Below, in pieces: positions 8,313 to 15,471 of a stretch of 64,000 bases of DNA. The stretch covers positions 1-64,000 of the forward strand of contig NZ_SCVC01000047.1 of assembly GCF_004297405.1 (NCBI RefSeq), in the 5' to 3' direction. Numbering within the stretch: position 1 is the first letter of the stretch; the number at the start of each line of letters is the position of its first letter. A program made the position numbers and the translations under genes. Source of the stretch: Reyranella sp. GTDB lineage: Bacteria; Pseudomonadota; Alphaproteobacteria; Reyranellales; Reyranellaceae. The notes under the pieces are model-generated. The model saw only the letters and a program-made list of their open reading frames with translations, was not told the origin of the DNA and searched no databases.

Positions 8313-8843
8313 CTACTTCTTCCCGAAATTCTTGATGCCGATCAGCTTCTGTCGCAGCAGCACGGCGACGGCCTGGCCGCCGTTGAAAGCCGAGCGGGCG
8401 GCGGCGTCGACGGTCGCCTTCACCTCGGCTGCGGTCTCAACCGAGTAGAGCAGCACACCCATCGCTTCGAGCACCTTGGGCGTGCCCTGCCCCATGGGAT
8501 ACTGCCAGGAATTGAACTCGCCCCAGTCGCCGCGCATCGTGATCAGGGTCAGAAACGGAAAGCGCAGGGTCTTGGGCATGCCCATCAGGTTGATGGTGTT
8601 GCCCACGCCCGAGCTCTGCATCAGCAGCACCGAACGCTGGCCACCCAGCCACGCCCCGGCGGCGAGCGGAATGCCCTCCTCCTCGGTCGTGAGCGCCAGG
8701 GTGCGCATGGAGTTGGAGCGCTGGCAGGCTTCGATCAGGCGTCCATGCCCGGCGTCGGGCACGTGGTAGACCTGCTTCACATCGTGATCCTGCAGGACCT
8801 CGAAAATCTGGTCGCGCCAATCAGGCGTCGTACTGGCGTTCAT
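8313..8843 (-). CDS. TPP-dependent decarboxylase, N-terminal (PYR-domain) subunit, sulfopyruvate decarboxylase alpha-like
   Basis: A 176-residue protein matching the pyrimidine-binding domain of TPP enzymes. The block ALTTEEEGIPLAAGAWLGGQ carries the glutamate that activates the thiazolium ring, followed by SVLLMQSSGVGNTINLMGMP and a WQYPMGQGTP loop as in ComD-type subunits. It forms an operon with the beta subunit and the C45 acyltransferase gene. It is the promoter-proximal gene, divergent from a LysR gene whose candidate operator lies in the shared 117-bp gap. Confidence 0.82.
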   Translation of the reverse strand: MNASTTPDWRDQIFEVLQDHDVKQVYHVPDAGHGRLIEACQRSNSMRTLALTTEEEGIPLAAGAWLGGQRSVLLMQSSGVGNTINLMGMPKTLRFPFLTLITMRGDWGEFNSWQYPMGQGTPKVLEAMGVLLYSVETAAEVKATVDAAARSAFNGGQAVAVLLRQKLIGIKNFGKK

Positions 8844-8935
8844 GTCTCTCCCGTCTCGGACTGCTTCAAGGAAGGCGATTAGCGGGAGATACTAGCTATC
8901 ACCAAGTTCGCCATCGAAGACCATTCTCTGTGATC

Positions 8936-8958
8936 AGCTATAGCGATATTGTATAGCT
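8936..8958. promoter_or_regulatory. Perfect 7-bp LysR-type dyad (AGCTATA-N9-TATAGCT)
   Basis: AGCTATA at 8936-8942 and TATAGCT at 8952-8958 are exact inverted repeats separated by 9 bases, a T-N11-A LysR box with unusually long perfect arms. It ends 2 bases before the regulator's ATG. A second half-site, TAGCTAT, lies at 8893-8899 nearer the decarboxylase operon, the usual layout of a recognition site plus an activation half-site. Binding by the adjacent LysR protein is inferred. Confidence 0.72.
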
Positions 8959-8960
8959 CC

Positions 8961-9902
8961 ATGGAGCTTTCCCAACTTCGCACGCTGATCCACGTCGCCG
9001 AACTCGGCAGCCTGAGCAAAGCGGCCGAACGTCTGGGCGTTGCCCAGCCGGCCCTCAGCCGCCAGATCCGGATGCTGGAAGAAGAGCTCGCCGTGCGCCT
9101 GTTCGCCCGCCACGGCCGCGGCATGATCTTGACGGACAAAGGCCGCGAGATCCTCGAACACGCCACGAGGGTCATGGTCGAGCTGGAAGAGATCCGCGCC
9201 GCAGCCGCCGACCTCGACACACCCTTGCGCGGCCGGATCGGCATCGGCTTTCCGCCGACGGTCGCCGACATCATCTCGGTTCCCCTGGTCGCGGCCTTCG
9301 GGAAAGCGCATCCGCAAGTCGAGTTGCGCCTGGTCGGCGCCTACACCGGCTACCTGCTCGACTGGCTGCATCGCGGCGAGATCGACCTGGCTGTCCTCTA
9401 CGACCCGCACTCGGCCCGGTCGCTGCGCTCGCAACCCCTGCTGCTCGAAAACCTGTTCCTGATCGGGCCGCCCGACTCGGGCCTTTCGGGCACGCACGCG
9501 ATTCCGTTCAAGGACCTCGAAGGCCGGCGCATCTTGCTGCCCAGCACGCGCCACGGCTTGCGGACGATCGTCGAACAGTGCGCCACGGAAGCCGGCATCA
9601 CCCTCAATGTCGCGGTCGAGGCCGACTCCTATGCGACGCTGAAGGACCTGGTGCGCCACGGCCATGGTTGGACGATCCTGCCTCTGCCGCCCATTCACGA
9701 CGACATCGCTGCCAACCGTCTGGCAGCCGCACCGTTGATCGATCCCGTGCCAGTCAGACGCCTGGTCCTGTCCTATCCCGCGGACCGGCCCGTCCTGCGC
9801 CTCGCCCGATTCGCCGGCGATACGATCGCCGACATCGTGACCGACCATGTCGAAAGAGGAATCTGGCCCGGCCAACTCCTCCATCAGACGTCTTCGGCTT
9901 AG
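8961..9902 (+). CDS. LysR family transcriptional regulator of the decarboxylase operon
   Basis: About 313 residues from the ATG at 8961 (a TTG at 8949 would add four residues but lies inside the operator). The N-terminal helix-turn-helix is MELSQLRTLIHVAELGSLSK then AAERLGVAQPALSRQIRMLE. The rest is a LysR substrate-binding domain of the NAC/Cbl/nitrogen-assimilation-like branch (GRIGIGFPPTVADIISVPL). Divergent from the TPP-decarboxylase/C45 operon, it most likely controls that operon in response to its substrate. Its stop overlaps the convergent hemJ stop by 4 bases. Confidence 0.93.
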   Translation: MELSQLRTLIHVAELGSLSKAAERLGVAQPALSRQIRMLEEELAVRLFARHGRGMILTDKGREILEHATRVMVELEEIRAAAADLDTPLRGRIGIGFPPTVADIISVPLVAAFGKAHPQVELRLVGAYTGYLLDWLHRGEIDLAVLYDPHSARSLRSQPLLLENLFLIGPPDSGLSGTHAIPFKDLEGRRILLPSTRHGLRTIVEQCATEAGITLNVAVEADSYATLKDLVRHGHGWTILPLPPIHDDIAANRLAAAPLIDPVPVRRLVLSYPADRPVLRLARFAGDTIADIVTDHVERGIWPGQLLHQTSSA

Positions 9903-10324
9903 AGCGGCTTCAGCACTACCAGGAACACGATGGCGATCATCAGCAGGGTCGGCACTTCGTTCCACCAGCGGTAATAGGTGGTGGGCCGTGTATTGCGGTC
10001 TGCTTCGAATTCCTTGCGCCAGCGGCCGTAGAGGTGATGCACGAAGGTGAGCCCGACGACGAGGGCGAACTTCATCTGCCACCATCCGGCATGCCACCAG
10101 TCACCACGCCAGGCGAGCAGCAGGCCAAATATCCAAACGAGGATCATCGCCGGGTTCATGATGCCGCGCAGCAGGCGGCGCTCCATCACTTTGAAGGTCT
10201 CGCTTTGCGGAGAGCCCGGCGGCGCATCGGCGTGATAGACGAACAGGCGCGGCAGGTAGAGCAGCCCGGCCATCCAGGCGATCACCGCCACGATGTGCAG
10301 CGCCTTCAGGACCTCGTAGAGCAT
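9899..10324 (-). CDS. hemJ: Protoporphyrinogen IX oxidase HemJ
   Basis: A 141-residue membrane protein with about four helices, the size and pattern of HemJ, the haem-binding oxidase that converts protoporphyrinogen IX to protoporphyrin IX. Visible marks are the first helix with its conserved His (LKALHIVAVIAWMAGLLYLP), RLLRGIMNPAMI in the middle, and the tryptophan-rich WWHAGWWQMKFALV. I start it at the ATG at 10324, not a longer upstream frame, because that ATG overlaps the hemH stop (TGATG), giving translational coupling. It works one step before ferrochelatase. Confidence 0.92.
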   Translation of the reverse strand: MLYEVLKALHIVAVIAWMAGLLYLPRLFVYHADAPPGSPQSETFKVMERRLLRGIMNPAMILVWIFGLLLAWRGDWWHAGWWQMKFALVVGLTFVHHLYGRWRKEFEADRNTRPTTYYRWWNEVPTLLMIAIVFLVVLKPL

Positions 10325-11355
10325 CACACCCCTCCGGCGATCAGCGGACAGCCGGTGTGGACGTAGCGGCAGGGCATCGACTTCGCGCCGTGGCAAACAG
10401 AAACCTGCGGCTCGGCCAGGATGGCACGCACGCGATCAGCAAGGCCTGTGATGAAAGCAGGATGCGTCCCCACCGTCGGCACACGCACGTAAGTCGGTAC
10501 GGCACTCTTCTCGGCGAGATGGCGATATTCCATGTCGAGCTCGACCAGGGTTTCCGAGTGCTCCGACACGAAACTCAGCGGGTAGAGCACGACGGCCTTG
10601 CTGTCCGCACCGGCGCGCGCGATCTCGGCATCGGTCGACGGGCCGATCCATTTCAGCGGCCCGACACGGCTCTGGTAGCAGACCGACCAATCGAGGCCGC
10701 CGATCCGGTCGGCGATCGCTTGTGCCGTGCGTTCGACCTGCGCCTGATAGGGATCGCCCGCCTTGATCACACGCTCGGGCAAACCGTGCGCGGAGAAGAG
10801 CACGCGGGACGGCCGGTTGCCGGCTTCGCGCAGTCCCTGCCTCAGGAGTTCAACCGACGCCGAGATAAAACCTTCCTCGTCGGGGTAGCAGCAGACGGTT
10901 TGCGTCGGCACCGACAGCTTGGCCTTGGCGGCAGCCTCCTTCCACGCCTTGACCGATGAGTCCGTCGTCGTGGTCGAGAACTGCGGATAGAGCGGCAGCA
11001 ACACGACGCGATCCGGTGCAAAGCGTTTCACCGAACGCACCACGGCCTCCGTCATCGGATGCCAGTAGCGCATGCAGACATAGCCGCGCCATTCGTGCTC
11101 GGTGCCCAGCGCTTCTTCGAGCGCGCGCGCCTGCGCTTCGGTCTGGCCGAGGATCGGCGAGCTGCCACCGATCTTTGCGTAGATGTCCCGTGCTTTCGGC
11201 GCGCGACGGCGGGCGATGAAATTCGCCAACGGACCACGCAACAGCGAGGGCAGACGCAGGATGGCGGGATCGCTGAACAGATTGCGCAGGAACGGCTGCA
11301 CGGCCTCGGGCGAATCCGGGCCGCCGAGATTGAACAGGACGATTGCAATTTTCAT
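10324..11355 (-). CDS. hemH: Ferrochelatase
   Basis: A 343-residue enzyme that inserts Fe(II) into protoporphyrin IX, the last step of haem synthesis. It opens MKIAIVLFNLGGPDSPEAVQ and has the catalytic histidine block LFSAHGLPERVI and the conserved SFVSEHSETLVELD motif. The C terminus carries clustered cysteines (VCHGAKSMPCRYVHTGC), consistent with the [2Fe-2S] cluster known for some alphaproteobacterial ferrochelatases. It lies between hemE (24-base gap) and hemJ (overlap), so the last haem steps form one operon pointing away from the candidate origin. Confidence 0.97.
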   Translation of the reverse strand: MKIAIVLFNLGGPDSPEAVQPFLRNLFSDPAILRLPSLLRGPLANFIARRRAPKARDIYAKIGGSSPILGQTEAQARALEEALGTEHEWRGYVCMRYWHPMTEAVVRSVKRFAPDRVVLLPLYPQFSTTTTDSSVKAWKEAAAKAKLSVPTQTVCCYPDEEGFISASVELLRQGLREAGNRPSRVLFSAHGLPERVIKAGDPYQAQVERTAQAIADRIGGLDWSVCYQSRVGPLKWIGPSTDAEIARAGADSKAVVLYPLSFVSEHSETLVELDMEYRHLAEKSAVPTYVRVPTVGTHPAFITGLADRVRAILAEPQVSVCHGAKSMPCRYVHTGCPLIAGGV

Positions 11356-11379
11356 AGGGCAATCTTCATGACGCGATCT

Positions 11380-12423
11380 TCACTCGGTCCTGGGCTTCCA
11401 GTTGCGCACGATCTCGACCAGCTGCGCGACATGCTCGGGTGGTGTCTGCGGCACCACGCCATGGCCGAGATTGAACACGAAGGAACCGTGGCCGAGCTTG
11501 TCGAGGATGCGCTTGGCCTCTTGCTCCAGCGCCGCGCCGCCCGCCACCAGCATGATGGGGTCGAGATTGCCCTGCACGCAGATATGCGGCTGCAGTTCCT
11601 TGGCCGCCCAATGCGCACCGATGCCGGTATCGATCGAGAGCGCGGTGAAACTATCGGGACGTCGATACATCAGCGCTGCCGGTCCTACCGCGCGCGGAAA
11701 AGCGATGATAGGGATCGACGGATGACGCTCGCGCAATCCTTTGGCGATCCGCACCAAGGGATCGAGAGACCAGCGGAAGAGCTGTTCTTCCGGCAGCACG
11801 CCGGCCCAGGAATCGAAAAGCTGCACTGCATCGGCGCCGGCCTCGACCTGATTGGAAAGATGATCGACCACAGCATCGACCAGCAGGTCGATCAGCAGGC
11901 CGAAGGATTCGGGATGGGCGTAGGCCCATTTCTTGACCTTGGCGAAATCCTTGCTGCCGCTTCCTTCGATCATGTAGCAGGCGAGCGTGAAGGGCGCGCC
12001 GGCGAAGCCCAATAGGGCCGTTTCCTTGGGGAGCGCTGCGCGTGTCTGCTTGATAGCCTCATAGACTGGCGCGAGATAGTCGCCGAGCCGGGCACGTGAC
12101 AGCCGGCCGAACTGCGCCGGATCGGTCAGCGCCTCGAGCTTTGGCCCCTCACCCTCCTCGAACCAGACCTTCTGGCCGAGCGCGTCGGGAACCACGAGGA
12201 TGTCGGAGAAGATGATGGCCGCGTCGAACCCGAAGCGCCGGATGGGCTGCAGGGTAACCTCGACGGCTTTGTCCGGCGTGTAGCAGAATTCGAGGAACGA
12301 ATTGGTCGTCGCGCGCACGGCCCGGTACTCCGGCAGGTACCGTCCGGCCTGACGCATCAACCAGACGGGTGGCGTCGCAAAGCGCCGCCCCGCCAATGTT
12401 TCCAAGAACTTATTGCTGCTCAC
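11380..12423 (-). CDS. hemE: Uroporphyrinogen decarboxylase
   Basis: A 347-residue enzyme that removes four carboxyl groups from uroporphyrinogen III to give coproporphyrinogen III. The signatures PVWLMRQAGRYLPEYR (N-terminal) and LLGFAGAPFTLACYMIEG are intact. The start is a GTG with a GAGGA ribosome site 8 bases upstream. It is the first gene of hemE-hemH-hemJ. Its upstream neighbour across a 323-bp gap is the PDRP gene, the gene pair that flanks oriC in Caulobacter and Rickettsia. Confidence 0.97.
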   Translation of the reverse strand: MSSNKFLETLAGRRFATPPVWLMRQAGRYLPEYRAVRATTNSFLEFCYTPDKAVEVTLQPIRRFGFDAAIIFSDILVVPDALGQKVWFEEGEGPKLEALTDPAQFGRLSRARLGDYLAPVYEAIKQTRAALPKETALLGFAGAPFTLACYMIEGSGSKDFAKVKKWAYAHPESFGLLIDLLVDAVVDHLSNQVEAGADAVQLFDSWAGVLPEEQLFRWSLDPLVRIAKGLRERHPSIPIIAFPRAVGPAALMYRRPDSFTALSIDTGIGAHWAAKELQPHICVQGNLDPIMLVAGGAALEQEAKRILDKLGHGSFVFNLGHGVVPQTPPEHVAQLVEIVRNWKPRTE

Positions 12424-12746
12424 GCGTCATCCTCATGCCTTCCCTCTTACTCTATTCATAATAGGTAGTAGCAGTAGTAGGGCCTGTGGCATGTGGGGAT
12501 GCGCCTTATTGGCCAACACTCCCCAGGCGCCTGTGGATCGGCAAACCCCAATTCCACGCGATTCCACCGCGAGATTCACGATTCGCAGGACATTCCTGCA
12601 AGCTTGTCCGCAAGGGACGATCCTTGGGATCGGCATGGCGAGTCGGGTCTCGAATCCGGGGCTCGTGGACAACGGCCCGACCTGTCCCCGTGTTCCAACA
12701 AGCATTCCCGCGTTCCTCCCGAGGGTCCTGTGGGGTAAAACAAGCC
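12424..12746. other. Candidate chromosomal replication origin (oriC) between hemE and the PDRP gene
   Basis: This 323-bp gap carries no convincing gene; frames across it are upstream extensions of PDRP. It opens with a relatively AT-rich stretch (about 12440-12480) holding a small dyad CTATT-CAT-AATAG (12452-12464). TGTGGATCG at 12532-12540 reads CGATCCACA on the other strand, one base from the Caulobacter G-box TGATCCACA. Weaker DnaA-box-like sites are TTGTCCGCA (12604-12612) and CGTGGACAA (12664-12672). A perfect palindrome CGATCC-TTG-GGATCG sits at 12618-12632. Genes on both sides point outward. The position is the known alphaproteobacterial origin site; the boxes alone are weak. Confidence 0.6.
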
Positions 12747-13580
12747 GTGGCGAACCGGAACTTCCATGTGCATCTCGTCTCCGACTCGACCGGCGAGACC
12801 GTGTCGAGCGTGGCGCGTGCCTGCCTCGTGCAATATGAGGGCATCTTCGTCCAAGAGCATGTCTGGTCGCTGGTGCGCACGCCCGGCCAGATGGAGAAGG
12901 TGATGCAGGCGGTCGAGCGCGACCGCGGCCCCGTCCTCTATACGCTGGTCGATCCCGAACTGCGCGATGTCGTGCGCGATCATTGCCGACGCCTGCAATT
13001 GCCCTGCGTCGGCGTGCTCGACCAGGCGATGAGCGTGCTGGCCGTTCACTTCCACTCCAAGAGCGAGCAGTGGCCGGGCCGTCAGCATCAGCTCGACGAA
13101 GGTTATTTCGATCGCATCGACGCCATGCACTACACCCTGGCGCACGATGACGGTCAGTCGACGCACGATCTCGAGGATGCCGACGTGATCCTGGTGGGTC
13201 CGTCGCGCACCTCCAAGACACCGACCTGCGTCTATCTCGCCAATCGCGGCGTGCGCGCGGCCAATGTGCCACTGGTGCCGGCCGTGCCGCCACCTGCCGA
13301 ACTCGAAGAAGCCAAGCGCCCGTTGATCGTGGGGTTGATTACCGATCCGGAGCGTCTGGTACAGATCCGGGTCAATCGTCTGCGTCTCATGCAGCAGGAG
13401 ACCGAGACGGACTATACCGACATGGAGAGGGTGCAGCGCGAGATCCAGGAAGCGCGCCGCCTCTACGCCCGCCGCAAGTGGGTGACCATCGATGTCACGC
13501 GCCGTTCCATCGAAGAGACGGCGGCGTCGATCCTGCAAATGTTGGCGATTCGTCGCGAGCAGAGGTTGCAGGCCGGATAA
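12747..13580 (+). CDS. Pyruvate, phosphate dikinase regulatory protein (PDRP, DUF299)
   Basis: A 277-residue bifunctional kinase/phosphorylase family protein; members reversibly phosphorylate pyruvate phosphate dikinase or PEP synthase to switch gluconeogenic flux. It starts FHVHLVSDSTGETVSSVARA, as in the family, and has the P-loop VGPSRTSKTPTCVYLAN at about residues 150-166. The GTG at 12747 gives normal family length; upstream in-frame starts would extend through the candidate oriC without conserved sequence. It is the homologue of Rickettsia RP001, the gene on the far side of oriC. Confidence 0.93.
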   Translation: MANRNFHVHLVSDSTGETVSSVARACLVQYEGIFVQEHVWSLVRTPGQMEKVMQAVERDRGPVLYTLVDPELRDVVRDHCRRLQLPCVGVLDQAMSVLAVHFHSKSEQWPGRQHQLDEGYFDRIDAMHYTLAHDDGQSTHDLEDADVILVGPSRTSKTPTCVYLANRGVRAANVPLVPAVPPPAELEEAKRPLIVGLITDPERLVQIRVNRLRLMQQETETDYTDMERVQREIQEARRLYARRKWVTIDVTRRSIEETAASILQMLAIRREQRLQAG

Positions 13581-13597
13581 CGAAGCAGGAGGCGACC

Positions 13598-14005
13598 ATG
13601 AGGGCAGCCTTTGTAGCGTTGGGTCTGGTGTTTGGGAGTGTGGCGGCATTTGCCGCGAATGGGATAGACGTGAAGCGCGGCGGCGATGCCAATGTCTATG
13701 GCAACTGCGTGCCGAGCCTCGTCGTCGAAAACAAATCGGGTGAGACGATCGGCTATCTGCAGGTCGATGTCGTGCTGGCGCTGAACGACGGGCGCGAGCG
13801 CACGATCGAACTGGCATCGGCCTATCGCGACGGTGCCCCCTTTCCGATCGCGCCGGGGGCAACGGCGACCTTGAAGCAGCATCTCGACCTGTCGCGGGCG
13901 CTCGGCGTGCCCTGCGGCGAGGTCAAGGAACGCAAAGTGTCTCGGACGATCTGCGAGACAGCGCGTGGCACAGCCTGTGCATCGTCAGTCTCCGTGAAAC
14001 CCTGA
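13598..14005 (+). CDS. Hypothetical secreted protein, 135 residues
   Basis: Not a family I recognise. The ATG at 13598 follows AGGAGG and starts a clear signal peptide (MRAAFVALGLVFGSVAAFAA, cut after Ala-Phe-Ala). The mature part is about 115 residues, probably beta-rich, with four cysteines (GNCVPSL, GVPCGEV, RTICETARGTACASS) that could form two disulfides in the periplasm. It lies 17 bases after the PDRP gene and 10 before the Bug-type binding protein, so it may be co-transcribed with either. Confidence 0.72.
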   Translation: MRAAFVALGLVFGSVAAFAANGIDVKRGGDANVYGNCVPSLVVENKSGETIGYLQVDVVLALNDGRERTIELASAYRDGAPFPIAPGATATLKQHLDLSRALGVPCGEVKERKVSRTICETARGTACASSVSVKP

Positions 14006-14015
14006 GGCACTTCCC

Positions 14016-14999
14016 ATGACTCTCCGTCGCAGGACTTTGATCGGCGCCGCCGGCGTCTCCCTTCTGGCTGCTCCAGCGATCGGGCCGGCGCGGGCCCAGA
14101 GCGATTTTCCCAACAGACCGTTGAAGATGATCGTCCCCTACCCGCCCGGCGGCGGCACGGACGGGTTGGGGCGCATCACCGCCCAGTTCCTGGGCGAGAA
14201 GCTCGGCCAGCAGATCGTGATCCAGAACATTGGTGGCGCTTCCAGCACCATCGGCTCCGACACGGTGCGGCGTGCCGAGCCTGACGGTTACACGCTGCTG
14301 TTCAATGCCAGCCTCTTCGTCCTGGGCAAGACCGTCGTACCGTCCTGCCCCTACGATCCGCAGACGGACTTCCGCACCATCGCCCAGGCCGGCGAGGCTC
14401 CGCTGGTTTTGCTGGCCAACAACAATGTGCCGGGCAACGACTATGCCGCGGTCATGGCAGCCGTGAAGAAGGAGCCAAAGAAGTACTTCTTCGCGCTCTC
14501 CTCCGGCGGCTCGGCAGGCCACATCGCAACCCTGGCCTTCCTGAAGCAGACCGGCCTGCCGCTCGACACCATCATGTACAAGGGCACCGCGCCGGCGAAC
14601 ACCGACCTGATGTCGGGCGCAGTGCAGTTCTTCATGGACCCCTGGACGGCACTGCTGCCGCTCGCCACGTCGGGACGGGCCAAGGGCCTGTTCGTCACCT
14701 CGAAGCAGCGCACGTCGCTGGCGCCCAACATTCCGACAACCGACGAGGTCGGCCTGAAGGATTTCCACCTGAGCTCCTGGTACGGCGTCTGGGCGCCCAA
14801 GGACACGCCCGACGCTGTCGTGAACAAGCTCGCTGGCGCAATGGCCGAAGTCTCCAAGGACAAGGCTTTCATCGAAAAGACCACGTCGCTCGGCATCGTG
14901 CCGACGGCGCGCGGCCCCAAGGAGTTTGCCGCCTTCATCAAGCAGGAAGTAGAAACCAATACCGCCCTCCTGAAGGACGCCGGTTTCAAGCCGGAGTAA
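14016..14999 (+). CDS. Bug-family (tripartite tricarboxylate transporter) substrate-binding protein
   Basis: A 327-residue periplasmic solute receptor. The leader has an arginine-rich, Tat-like start (MTLRRRTLIGAAGVSLLAAP) and ends at ARA-QSD. Then comes the Bug hallmark FPNRPLKMIVPYPPGGGTD, and later QIVIQNIGGASSTIGSDTVRRA. Bug proteins bind carboxylates or aromatic acids and either feed TctAB permeases or act as sensors; no tctA/tctB genes are nearby, so this is an orphan receptor, common in this class. Ligand unknown. Confidence 0.92.
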   Translation: MTLRRRTLIGAAGVSLLAAPAIGPARAQSDFPNRPLKMIVPYPPGGGTDGLGRITAQFLGEKLGQQIVIQNIGGASSTIGSDTVRRAEPDGYTLLFNASLFVLGKTVVPSCPYDPQTDFRTIAQAGEAPLVLLANNNVPGNDYAAVMAAVKKEPKKYFFALSSGGSAGHIATLAFLKQTGLPLDTIMYKGTAPANTDLMSGAVQFFMDPWTALLPLATSGRAKGLFVTSKQRTSLAPNIPTTDEVGLKDFHLSSWYGVWAPKDTPDAVVNKLAGAMAEVSKDKAFIEKTTSLGIVPTARGPKEFAAFIKQEVETNTALLKDAGFKPE

Positions 15000-15003
15000 T
15001 TCT

Positions 15004-15064
15004 CCCGCCCATCGGCGGGCAGGAACGCTCCTCAATCATCACGCGTCGTGGTCATGTGACGCGT
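15004..15064. promoter_or_regulatory. Two inverted repeats in the gap after the Bug protein gene
   Basis: CCCGCC (15004-15009) pairs with GGCGGG (15014-15019) as a short stem 4 bases after the Bug stop codon, without a following T-run. Further on, ACGCGTC (15041-15047) and GACGCGT (15058-15064) are a perfect 7-bp inverted repeat with a 10-base spacer, a plausible protein-binding site ahead of the PhnA-like gene. The first could be a weak transcription end; neither role is proven. Confidence 0.35.
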
Positions 15065-15150
15065 ATGCCGAGGCTTGCGACGACGATCTTCGGCGCGTAC
15101 AGCGCTCGCTCTGCAACCTTACCTTAGAGTTGTTGCAAGGAGCGAGACGA

Positions 15151-15456
15151 GTGGCGGATCCCGATGATGACTATGTTTACGACGAAGCCACTGGCGAATG
15201 GATTCCTGCAGCAGAAGCGGCGGCAAAGCGGGCGGCGGACGTCGTCGAAGTGCGCGATGCCGTCGGCAATGTCCTTGCTGATGGCGATAGCGTCGTTCTG
15301 ATCAAGGATCTGAAAGTCAAAGGCGCAAACCAGACGCTGCGACGTGGCACGACCATTCGATCGATCCGTCTGACCGCGGATCCCCAGGAAATCGATTGCC
15401 GCTACGAAGGCATCAAGGGCCTTGTGTTGCGTGCTGAGTTCGTCCGAAAGCGCTGA
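15151..15456 (+). CDS. PhnA-domain protein lacking the zinc ribbon
   Basis: About 101 residues from a GTG preceded by CAAGGAG. The C-terminal part matches the PhnA domain well (VRDAVGNVLADGDSVVLIKD, then KVKGANQTLRRGTTIRSIRL). Classical PhnA begins with a four-cysteine zinc ribbon; here that region is DPDDDYVYDEATGEWIPAAE with no cysteine, so the metal site has been lost. PhnA was named for its linkage to phosphonate genes, but its role is not phosphonate breakdown and remains unclear. It converges on glnD with a 15-base gap. Confidence 0.82.
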   Translation: MADPDDDYVYDEATGEWIPAAEAAAKRAADVVEVRDAVGNVLADGDSVVLIKDLKVKGANQTLRRGTTIRSIRLTADPQEIDCRYEGIKGLVLRAEFVRKR

Positions 15457-15471
15457 AAGCGGCCTGACAGA

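Noticed and set aside
8949..8960. TTG start for the LysR regulator
   Set aside because: It lies inside the operator dyad and adds residues not conserved in LysR proteins; the ATG at 8961 is better.
12576..13862. 428-codon minus-strand frame over PDRP and the candidate origin
   Set aside because: Crosses the non-coding gap without a change in character and matches no family; PDRP on the plus strand is clear.
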